A program made the translations under genes and the position numbers. The notes beneath the pieces are model-generated. The model saw nothing but the letters and a program-made list of their open reading frames with translations, was not told where the DNA came from and ran no database searches. A stretch of 64,000 nt of DNA from a bacterium (GTDB taxonomy: Bacteria; Hinthialibacterota; Hinthialibacteria; H5-UNCL2). Below are positions 1 through 7,117 of the stretch, one piece after another; positions within the stretch are counted from its first letter, which is position 1, and each line of letters opens with the position of its first letter. The DNA is taken from NCBI GenBank assembly GCA_015075175.1, contig JABTUV010000004.1, positions 248,001 through 312,000 on the forward strand, written 5' to 3'.

Positions 1-1388
1 GCGCGCAACTTGTCGTGATAGGCTTCGGGGCGGCGGGTCATGGTATTGCAGAGATTGAACTGGAGGCGCTTGTCGGAGAGTTCCAGGAGCGAGCCGCCCG
101 CGGACAGGTTGAGGACGAGCGAGAGGTCCCGACTGCGTACGCGCAACCGGGCGTCGCCCGAAGCCGAGAGAGGCTCGTGCTCGATCTCGATGCCGTCGGC
201 CGGTCCGCCCTCCGCCGCATCCAGCGCGCACTCCGCCGACAGGAGGTTGCGCCAGGTCTCCACGCGCAGATGGTTGAGATAGGTTCCCCCGAAGAGGCCG
301 TGCCAGTAGGCGCAGTTGCACTGTCCGCGCCAGATCCAGTCCAGGATGGGTTTCTGCTGCGCCGCCTTCAACTTGGCGGTGCGTTCCGAGAGCCACAGCA
401 TCTTTTTGTGCATGTCGTTGGCCTCGGGATACTTGGCCAGGAAGTTGCGCCAGAAACCGCCGCGCAGGAAGCGTTGATACTCGGCGTCGGGACATTCGTG
501 TTGGACGTTTTCCAGGGCGCGCGACGCCTCCGCCGGCAGCGCCCACGTCATCATCTCGGCGTAGCTGGCCGTCGGCAGGTACACAACGCCCAGCGGTCGC
601 AGCCGCGCCAGGGCCTCGCTGAAGGTCGTGGTATGCAACCATTCGCGTTCTTCCGTAAGCCGGGAGAGGAAGCGCCGCAGCCAGCCCTCCTCGTAAACCC
701 ACTGGTGGGTCCCCGGCCAGATGCCGAACTTCTCTCCGTCGTCCACCATCACGACCAGCCGCTCGCCGGATTCGTCCGCCAGATTGCGCAGGTAGGCGAT
801 GGTCTCGTCCGGCTCTCGAAAGGGGATGGTGTAGCGTAACTGCTTGTCGATGGGGAACGCCGCCAGCCCCAGTCCCACGTCCTCGGTGATGTAATATCCG
901 AGCAGGTCCGCGTCCGACAGGCCGGAGAGCTTGAAGTGCGTATCGTCCATCAATACGGCGCGGATGCCGGCGCGCACCAGGCTGGAGGGCAGATGCGGCT
1001 CCCAGACGCGCTCCGTCATCCACAGCGTCTCCGGCGCCCGGCCGAACAGCTCCTTCACGCGCTGCGACAGCTTCTTGATCTGTCCCAAACGATGCGTTTC
1101 GGGAATGACCGGCAGAATCGGCTCATAATATCCGCCCGCCAGAACTTCCACCTGGCCGCGCCCCGCAAGGTCGGACAGGCGCGCCAGATAGTCCGGATGG
1201 CGCTCCTCGTACCAGTCATACAGAATACCCGTGTTGTGCACGCAGAACTTGATCTCGGGAAACTCCGAAAGCACCGACAGAAACGGCGCGTATCCCTTCG
1301 GGTAGGAGCGCTCGAACACCGACTGGAAATTGCCCAGCGGTTGGTGGTTGTGCACGCCCAGAATCAGCGAGATCGATTTACTGCTCAT
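1..1388 (-). CDS. Glycoside hydrolase family 57 enzyme (4-alpha-glucanotransferase/alpha-amylase type), C-terminus outside window
   Basis: The minus-strand frame is open from an ATG at 1388 to the left edge, giving about 462 residues of a longer protein. Residues 11-17 read GVHNHQP, the first GH57 motif. TERVWEP at 125-131 carries the nucleophile Glu (E126), and VDDGEKFGIWP near 215-225 carries the acid/base Asp, as in Thermococcus litoralis glucanotransferase. The part after about residue 300 resembles the family's helical and beta-sandwich C-terminal domains. GH57 enzymes cleave or transfer alpha-1,4-glucans, here probably glycogen or maltodextrin in the cytoplasm, since no signal peptide is visible. 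It is the last visible gene of a minus-strand series after the STAS protein and LptD, separated from LptD by about 200 bases of tandem repeats. Amylase versus transferase activity cannot be decided from the visible part. Confidence 0.88.
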   Translation of the reverse strand, partial: MSSKSISLILGVHNHQPLGNFQSVFERSYPKGYAPFLSVLSEFPEIKFCVHNTGILYDWYEERHPDYLARLSDLAGRGQVEVLAGGYYEPILPVIPETHRLGQIKKLSQRVKELFGRAPETLWMTERVWEPHLPSSLVRAGIRAVLMDDTHFKLSGLSDADLLGYYITEDVGLGLAAFPIDKQLRYTIPFREPDETIAYLRNLADESGERLVVMVDDGEKFGIWPGTHQWVYEEGWLRRFLSRLTEEREWLHTTTFSEALARLRPLGVVYLPTASYAEMMTWALPAEASRALENVQHECPDAEYQRFLRGGFWRNFLAKYPEANDMHKKMLWLSERTAKLKAAQQKPILDWIWRGQCNCAYWHGLFGGTYLNHLRVETWRNLLSAECALDAAEGGPADGIEIEHEPLSASGDARLRVRSRDLSLVLNLSAGGSLLELSDKRLQFNLCNTMTRRPEAYHDKLR

Positions 1389-1400
1389 GGATGGCCCGGT

Positions 1401-1580
1401 GAAGATTTCTCCCTTCGGTCGAAATGACAGATACGGTCGAAATGACAGATAAGGTCGAAAGGACAGATACGGTCGAAAGGACAGGTACGGTCGAAAGGAC
1501 AGATACGGTCGAAAGGACGTCTGCGGTGGAATTGACAGCCGAGGTCGAAGGGACTTGGCTCGCGGTCGAAATGACAGGGT
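1401..1580. repeat. Tandem array of 18-base units (dispersed repeat family A)
   Basis: About nine units starting GGTCGAAA and usually ending GACAGATAC follow each other from 1417 at 18-base spacing (1417, 1435, 1453, 1471, 1489, 1507, 1525, 1543, then 1564). The array is preceded by the word GATTTCTCCCTTC. The same unit occurs inside the lptD start (3934-3987) and as an inverted pair at 48157-48251. Because 18 is a multiple of three, an artefact ORF of Ser-Thr-Val-rich repeats crosses the array on the minus strand. Confidence 0.9.
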
Positions 1581-1594
1581 AGTTCATCATGCGC

Positions 1595-4015
1595 TCAGTA
1601 GGGAACGGCCTGGCGCTCAGCCAGTTCGCGCAGGGAATGGTCCTCGTCGTCGGGGAACTTGAGCCGCACGCGGGTGGAAATCTCGAACTCGCTGTCGCGG
1701 TTCTCGCGGTCGTCCTGCCGCAGCAGGATGTCCCACCACCAGTCGTGCAGGTCGCGGGTCAGGCGCACGCTGGTCTTGCGGCTGGTGCCCTCGTCCAGGT
1801 CGAAGCGGTTGTCCAAAGCCAGCGTCCACTTGTCGCTGACGGGATGAAAGAGGGAGAGGTTCAGATGCTCCTGGCCCTGGCCCTCGATGGGATCGTATTC
1901 GGACCACCCGAGCGTAAGCATGGTCGCCGGCAGCGCGGGCAGGCGAAGGAAGGTGACACCGGCGTAGTTGGCGCGCGATTCGTCTCGGTTGATGTCGTAC
2001 TGGCTGTAGGAGGTGAAGGAAAGCCAGTCGTTGGGATGCACGAAGAACTCGGCCACCAGGTCCTCGTGCTCGTCGGTGCGTTCGCTGTCGGTAAAGTATC
2101 CGCTGGAGAGAGCGGCGCGCACCACGTCCTGGGTACCGCCGCCGGCGCGCTTGCCTTGCAACTTGGCGTCCAGCCGGTAGGCAAGATGGCCCTCGTCTTC
2201 ACGATACAGATCCGTTGCGTCGATAAAGGGAAAAGCGACCGGTTCCTTGGTGACGCGGGTCACGCCCAGCGCCGGATCGGGCGCGCCGTAGTCGATGTCC
2301 TGCAGCTCGTCGCTCATGGTCCAGCCCTCGATGGTGAAGCGCGGCTGGATGACGAGACGGGTCTTCTCGTACTGGTTATCCAGAAAGGAATCGAAGTGGT
2401 GGGCGAGGCGGGTCTGAAAGGCGATTCCGCCGCGACCCAAGAGGCGCGTGGCGTCGTCGAACTCGTACTCGACCAGGTTGTTCTCGGGCAGTTGCGGCAG
2501 GAGGGGCGTTGAAACGAAGGAGCGGCGGCGGACTTGGGGGTCCTGATACTCGGTTGCGCGCAGATTGACGAAGGGAATCGCCCGCAGCGCCGGCATGAGA
2601 GAGAACGGCGCGGAGAACTCCAGGTTGAGGTCGGCCCGGTCCACCTCGTCGATGAACAGCGTCTCACGGCCGTCCAGACCGGCTCCGGCCTCGCGCCGGA
2701 AGCGTCCCACGTCCGCCGTGGCATAGTAGTAGATCGGCAGCGAATCGGACAACAGGTCCCGCTTCAGCTCGAAGCGCACCTCCGGCGAGTGCTCCGTGTC
2801 CGGCAGCGTCGAAAGAAAGAAATCGTCCAGGCGGTGCTTGGCGAAGATGCGAAAATTGTAGAGGTCCTGGGTGCGAGCCAGGTTGATATACGAGTTGCGC
2901 TCCAGCTCGAGATCGTCCTGGTTCCAGCCCTTGGCTTTCTCCTCCTGCTCGAAATCCTGGTTGAAATCCCGGTCCGAAAGATGCTGATAGCGCGCCGTTA
3001 GGAGAAAATCGTAGGGCAGCTTCTGCCAGTGGTAACCCGCGATCTTGTAGCGGTCCCCGTCAAAGAGATACTGGTCGTCCTCGTCGTCCTGGTCGATGCG
3101 GTAGCCGTAAACGCGTCCCCACAGCCGGTCGTAACCGTCGTCGCCGGGGGCGTGATAGCGGTTGCTGACGCCGTATCCCACGCCCAGGTTCTCAAAGTAA
3201 TCCACGTACACGTTGGGCCGCAGGTAGGTGTTGTAGTGATAGAGAAAGCGCCCGTAGGCGGTCGCGCCCTTCTTGCTGGAATAGCCCGGATAGAGAAAGA
3301 AGGCGAAATCCCGCCGGCGCAGCGAGCGCGTGAAGTACGGCAGCCAGCCGACCGGCAGGTTGTGCACGCGATAGGTCGTGCCGTAGGTCCAGTAACGCAC
3401 GCCCGGCTTGACCACGATGCGATCGCTGACCACCAGGTAATGCGGCTCGACCAGGTCGCAGGTAGTCAGCGTGCCCCTGTGGACGACGACCGTCTTTTCC
3501 GGGGTGATCTCGATTCTCTCGCCGGTCAGGAAATAGGAGTCGGTGGAAAAGCGGGCCTCGCGCAGGGTGAAGTGCTGCCGGCTGGCGTCATAAACGACCT
3601 CCTCGGCGAAGACCAGGTTCCCCGCGTCGTACAGGATGACGGAGCCGCTGGCCTCAATGAGGGTGACCTTGGCGGCCTGGTGGCGAACGATAATCTCGCG
3701 GGCGGTGATGGAGCGGTCGCCGAAGATGACGTTGACGTCGCCGCCGTCCACGCCGGTGAGGCGGCCGATCTTCTCGGCGACCTGGTAGGTAAAGACGCCG
3801 CGCGTCACCTCCAGCATGGTGTCGCCGACCTGGTAGGCGGCGCCCTCCTGTGCAGAGGCGCTTCCCGCAGCCATCCACAATAGGGGCACGAGGACGGCCA
3901 GGAGCCGGCGGGGCGGAGAAGATTTCTCCCTGCGGTCGAAATTACAGTTGCGGTCGAAATGACAGTTGCGGTCGAAATGACAGCTGCGGCGAGCCATGGC
4001 GACCCCGCCCATCAT
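1595..4015 (-). CDS. lptD: LPS-assembly outer-membrane protein LptD (OstA/organic solvent tolerance family)
   Basis: 806 residues from ATG 4015, four bases after the stop of the STAS gene, so probably translationally coupled. After a hydrophobic signal core (about residues 40-56, ending ASA) comes an OstA/LptA-like N-terminal domain (about 60-200) with repeated beta-jellyroll patterns such as AREIIVRHQAAKVTLIEASG. A long C-terminal region rich in alternating aromatic and charged strands (YHYNTYLRPNVYVDYFENL and so on) fits a barrel that inserts LPS in the outer leaflet. The n-region of the signal peptide is abnormal: three 18-base repeat units are read in frame as CHFDRN-type hexapeptides, giving an n-region of over 30 residues with three cysteines. 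ATG 3997 is an alternative start but does not avoid the repeats. Length fits LptD proteins (about 750-900). Confidence 0.87.
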   Translation of the reverse strand: MMGGVAMARRSCHFDRNCHFDRNCNFDRREKSSPPRRLLAVLVPLLWMAAGSASAQEGAAYQVGDTMLEVTRGVFTYQVAEKIGRLTGVDGGDVNVIFGDRSITAREIIVRHQAAKVTLIEASGSVILYDAGNLVFAEEVVYDASRQHFTLREARFSTDSYFLTGERIEITPEKTVVVHRGTLTTCDLVEPHYLVVSDRIVVKPGVRYWTYGTTYRVHNLPVGWLPYFTRSLRRRDFAFFLYPGYSSKKGATAYGRFLYHYNTYLRPNVYVDYFENLGVGYGVSNRYHAPGDDGYDRLWGRVYGYRIDQDDEDDQYLFDGDRYKIAGYHWQKLPYDFLLTARYQHLSDRDFNQDFEQEEKAKGWNQDDLELERNSYINLARTQDLYNFRIFAKHRLDDFFLSTLPDTEHSPEVRFELKRDLLSDSLPIYYYATADVGRFRREAGAGLDGRETLFIDEVDRADLNLEFSAPFSLMPALRAIPFVNLRATEYQDPQVRRRSFVSTPLLPQLPENNLVEYEFDDATRLLGRGGIAFQTRLAHHFDSFLDNQYEKTRLVIQPRFTIEGWTMSDELQDIDYGAPDPALGVTRVTKEPVAFPFIDATDLYREDEGHLAYRLDAKLQGKRAGGGTQDVVRAALSSGYFTDSERTDEHEDLVAEFFVHPNDWLSFTSYSQYDINRDESRANYAGVTFLRLPALPATMLTLGWSEYDPIEGQGQEHLNLSLFHPVSDKWTLALDNRFDLDEGTSRKTSVRLTRDLHDWWWDILLRQDDRENRDSEFEISTRVRLKFPDDEDHSLRELAERQAVPY
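3917..3987. repeat. Three 18-base family A units inside the lptD signal-peptide region
   Basis: Units at 3934-3951, 3952-3969 and 3970-3987 begin GGTCGAAAT, next to GAAGATTTCTCCC (3917-3930). They are in frame with lptD and encode the repeated hexapeptide CHFDRN ahead of the hydrophobic signal core. Confidence 0.9.
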
Positions 4016-4018
4016 GGA

Positions 4019-4705
4019 TCAGGCCAGGCGGCGGATCGCGTCGATGAACTGATCCACCTCGAACGGCTCGTGAAAGAACTCGGAAACGCCCAGGCCGGCC
4101 AGCGCGGCCTGGTCATTCTGCTCTATAAGGACGACCACGGTGGGAATGCGGGCCAATTCCGCTTCGCGCTGCTTGGTTGCGAGCAAGCGGCGGATTCCCT
4201 CCCGGTTTCCCGCCACGTCGACAAGAAAGAGGTCCACGGGCCCTGCGCGCAGCATGGAGAGCGCCGTCTCGCCGTCCCCGGCCGCCTGCACCGCCAGGTG
4301 GTTGACCTTGAGCAGCTCCTCGTAGAAGGCGCGGCTCTCCCCGCGCGAAATCAGCATGACCACGCGCTTGTTCTTGAGCGCGAACAACGCCTCCGGCAGG
4401 CTCGGGCAGACCACCAGGATGCGATGCAGGTTGACCTTGTCGAACACGCGCTTGACCTGCGGCGTAAGATTGATGAGCAACATGCGCTGATTGCGCTGCG
4501 CCAGTTGCTGCTGCAGCAGAATCAGCGCCCCCAACCCCGAACTGTCGATGTACACCACGCGGGCGAAGTCCAGCACGATCGGCGCATCCAGCGGCGTCGT
4601 GACGGCCTCGATGCGGCGGCGGATGTCGGGAGAATACCGGCTGGACAATTCGCCGGACATCTCCACGACCGCCACGTCCCCGATTCTACGCACTTCGTAG
4701 TGCAA
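4019..4705 (-). CDS. STAS-domain protein fused to a degenerate response-regulator receiver domain
   Basis: 228 residues from a TTG codon at 4705. Residues 1-100 are a STAS (anti-sigma-factor antagonist) domain: FARVVYIDSSGLGALILL at about 48-64 holds the conserved serine (S55/S56) phosphorylated by RsbW/SpoIIAB-type kinases. Residues 114-228 have the fold pattern of a CheY-like receiver, with a candidate phospho-Asp at 163 (LFLVDVAG). However, the N-terminal acidic pair is missing (LISRGES instead of a DD motif) and the conserved Lys is replaced (HEPF instead of KPF). It is therefore probably a pseudo-receiver. It heads the lptD/GH57 series, with a good promoter at 4813-4839. Likely a partner-switch regulator; no anti-sigma kinase is in the window. 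Confidence 0.8.
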   Translation of the reverse strand: MHYEVRRIGDVAVVEMSGELSSRYSPDIRRRIEAVTTPLDAPIVLDFARVVYIDSSGLGALILLQQQLAQRNQRMLLINLTPQVKRVFDKVNLHRILVVCPSLPEALFALKNKRVVMLISRGESRAFYEELLKVNHLAVQAAGDGETALSMLRAGPVDLFLVDVAGNREGIRRLLATKQREAELARIPTVVVLIEQNDQAALAGLGVSEFFHEPFEVDQFIDAIRRLA

Positions 4706-4812
4706 GAGGTGCGGTCTCCCTCAGTTACTTGAGCGCTCGGAAAAAGCGGGCACGAGCCGGTCCTGTCCGGTTGCGCTGCTTGTGCATTCCCGCTGGGACG
4801 GCTCGATGATGG

Positions 4813-4839
4813 TTTATACCAAAACGACTGCCTTGTCAA
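4813..4839 (-). promoter_or_regulatory. Candidate sigma70 promoter for the STAS-lptD-GH57 series
   Basis: On the minus strand TTGACA (4839-4834) is followed after 15 bases by TATAAA (4818-4813). Both hexamers are near consensus though the spacer is short. It lies about 108 bases upstream of the TTG start at 4705. Confidence 0.5.
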
Positions 4840-4860
4840 TCGCCGGCGAGCGCGATCAAG

Positions 4861-6130
4861 CTAATCTTGACCGGACTTCCCGCCGCGATGCTGGCCGTGG
4901 AGAATCAAGAGGTCCAGGTCATCCACCACGCCGTCGCGGTTCAGGTCGGCGCTGCCCGGCGTGGGCGTCGGCGTGGGAGTGGGCGTCGGCGTGGGGTGAA
5001 GGTGGGCGTCGCATCGTGAGATGGCCGGCGGAACTGTGCGGCCCCAGGTCGTACACTTGCAGTCCGGCGACTTCGCTGCCCGCGGCGAACAGCGTGCGCC
5101 CGCGAATCGCCAGCGAGGGCAGGACCGTACCACCTCCCGGATTGGGGATGAGTCGCCGCACCACCGCCGGATTGGGAAGGCCGGGGATGTTCCCCGCCGG
5201 ATCACGCACGTCGATCAGGGACAGGCCGGACGAGAGCACGTGGGAGACCACCGCGTAGCCCTCCTCTGAAAGCGCCACGTCCAGGAGTTGCCGGCCCACG
5301 CTCACGCTGTTGACGCGCCGCAGGAGCCGCGGTTCGGTGGCCGCCATGATGTTGAGAAAACTGGACGACGCCGCAAAGAGATGATTGTTGCGCCAGGCGC
5401 AGCGCAGCGTGTAGGACGAAACGGGATTGACGCTGAAGGCGACGCTCTCCCACGCCGGCGAAGCCAGGTCGGGATAATTTGCGTCGTTGAGGGCGATGAC
5501 GGCGTAATTGCCGTCGAACCGCCGACCCGAAAGGAAGGCGCCGTTGGGCGACTGCGCGATGTCGAAGGCCAGGTTGGCGTCGAACTGGCTGAGAAGATAA
5601 ATCCTGGGCGTCGCGTTGAGGTTGGTAAGGTCATACACCTCCAGGCGCCGGTCGCCGCCGGAGACCCACAGGCGTCCGTTGCGGATGATCAAGCCGGAGT
5701 GGGGATAGACGCTGGAGCCGCGGCCCGGCCCCACCACGACGGGACGCTCGGGATCGGCCAAGCTGTAAAAGTAGAGCCGCTCGCGGACGTCGTTGCTGGC
5801 GACGAGGTATCCGTCGCCCGCGGCCAGGTCGCCGATCCAGCCGCCGCCCTGTTCGCCCGCGGGGATGGGCGCGAAACGCAGAAATCGGGGCGCGCTGGGA
5901 TCGGCGATGTCCACGACGGCGATTCCCTGCGACTGGTCGGCCAGGTAGGCGTAGTGCTGGTAGAGCACGATCTTGCGCGCGTTGGTGAACTGCGTCAACT
6001 GGGCTTGGGGGATAATCGGGGTCGGCGTCTGGGCGAGAACCGGCGTCACGTGAAGCAGGCAAAGGAGGAGCGCTCCCCAACCAGCTGAGGCGCGGCCAAG
6101 AGATTGACAGGTGCAAGGCGTCACGCGCAC
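4861..6130 (-). CDS. Exported LVIVD-type beta-propeller protein with PT linker and dockerin-like C-terminus (one frameshift)
   Basis: GTG at 6130 or 6124 gives a good signal peptide (hydrophobic WGALLLCLLHVTPVLAQ); the open frame upstream of this to 6271 looks non-coding. The body consists of repeats such as YAYLADQSQGIAVVDIADPS and LSSGLSLIDVRDPAGN, the LVIVD blade pattern of surface propellers. Near 4990-5035 the frame must change: the following frame reads a (TP)n linker and then DLNRDGVVDDLDLLIL, an EF-hand-like dockerin loop with D/N/D/D/D at positions 1, 3, 5, 9 and 12, ending at TAG 4861-4863. The slip is in a GC-rich direct repeat coding Thr-Pro, a natural site for sequencing error or replication slippage. 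Such PT-linked ends are common on exported proteins of polymer-degrading environmental bacteria. Function unknown. Confidence 0.75.
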
Positions 6131-6552
6131 GAAAGGAATGTAAGGCGACTGCAAGTCAGTGTCAACGTACCAGCGACGCAGAACCGAAACCGACAGGCCT
6201 GAGCGGCTGCGAAGCAGCGTGTCGAGCGTCGGCTTGCACGCGGAGGACCAACGTACTACTGTGGCTATCATTTGTGTGGCATCAGAACCCGGTAGTTGCG
6301 CGCGGCTGCGCCGCTGGCAACGGCTGTGCAGATCACAATGCCGGCTCGAGGCCGCACTTCGACTTCGGCCTTCGGCCTTCGCTCGAATGCTGAGGGTGGT
6401 TTATTGTAAGACTCAGGGCTGTCGGGGTGGGGTACACATTTCGTTCAGGGCTGCCAGTTCCAGATTGCGTGCCACGGCACTGCGACTTTAGTAACCGTAC
6501 TCTGGCTCAGGTGCGCGTTGACCCTGTCTTGGTTCGGCGGTATTGTACTCAC
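6131..6552. other. Non-coding stretch with a family B repeat (6188-6228)
   Basis: No convincing gene is visible in these 422 bases. At 6188-6228 lies ACCGACAGGCCTGAGC followed by a GGCTGCGAAGCAGC hairpin and GTGTCGA, the dispersed family B element seen again at 9671-9749, 16305-16340 and 63574-63652. The rest is low-complexity and may be decayed sequence. Confidence 0.6.
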
Positions 6553-6981
6553 ATGAAGTGGTTTCCCTCGAAATCCCTGTTCTTCCTAATGGCCGTGGTC
6601 CTTGCCGGTATGCTGGCATTCGACTACTACACCGAGGATTGGAGCATTTTCGCGCAGACGGTCGCCGTCGGAACGTGCCTCATGGCCGCAGTCCTGCCCT
6701 TGCTGGTGGTCTGTTATTTCGTATCCCGTCGCAGGAACGTCGCGCCGCTTTCCTTTCGGCGATACCAGTGGCTTCGTTTCCTGGACTACTTCACCCGCGG
6801 ACTGGGGTTCGCGGGAATAGCGGCAGGCGGTTGGGGTCTGTTCAGTCGCGACGCACTGGGCATGACGATCTTCGGTTTCTCACTCGTGTTCCTCATGGTC
6901 GTCTGTGGCTTTCGAGCCCTCGTGGGCGCCTATTGCGAGCCCTACCTGTGCGAGACCAACGAGTGCGATGAGGTGAGGTGA
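6553..6981 (+). CDS. Small integral membrane protein of unknown function
   Basis: 142 residues from ATG 6553. Four hydrophobic segments are visible: SLFFLMAVVLAGMLAFDYY (about 8-26), FAQTVAVGTCLMAAVLPLLV (about 33-52), a segment around GLGFAGIAAGGWGLF (about 83-98), and MTIFGFSLVFLMVVCGF (about 104-120). The tail has two cysteines (PYLCETNEC). A basic patch SRRRN sits between segments 2 and 3. No family is recognised. A longer frame from 6427 exists but runs through repeat-like DNA, so I prefer 6553. The gene stands alone between a propeller gene and leuS and ends just before a hairpin. Confidence 0.6.
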   Translation: MKWFPSKSLFFLMAVVLAGMLAFDYYTEDWSIFAQTVAVGTCLMAAVLPLLVVCYFVSRRRNVAPLSFRRYQWLRFLDYFTRGLGFAGIAAGGWGLFSRDALGMTIFGFSLVFLMVVCGFRALVGAYCEPYLCETNECDEVR

Positions 6982-7002
6982 GGCGCACGAATTGACCTGG
7001 GC

Positions 7003-7019
7003 GGTGCGCAGTGCGCACC
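7003..7019. terminator. Hairpin after the small membrane protein gene (repeat family F)
   Basis: GGTGCGCA and TGCGCACC form an 8-base-pair stem around one base, followed by CTAC. A near copy lies between the GH4 and acyl-synthetase genes (40772-40788). No T-run follows, so terminator function is only suggested by position. Confidence 0.45.
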
Positions 7020-7040
7020 CTACACTACTGCAAAATCAAG

Positions 7041-7069
7041 TAGACATCCCCGCGGCAGCCGCATAAAAT
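7041..7069 (+). promoter_or_regulatory. Candidate sigma70 promoter for leuS
   Basis: TAGACA (7041-7046), a 17-base spacer and TAAAAT (7064-7069), about 50 bases upstream of the leuS ATG at 7118. Confidence 0.5.
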
Positions 7070-7117
7070 CTCGCGTTCAAGCAAGCAAGCTAGCCTGCGA
7101 TTTCGAGGTTGTCTGCC

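Noticed and set aside
1401-1580. CRISPR array
   Set aside because: Units are directly joined with no unique spacers and are only 18 bases long.
1378-1590. 70-residue Ser/Thr/Val repeat protein on the minus strand
   Set aside because: It is the translation of the 18-base tandem array, which stays open because 18 is a multiple of three; no start signal or domain.
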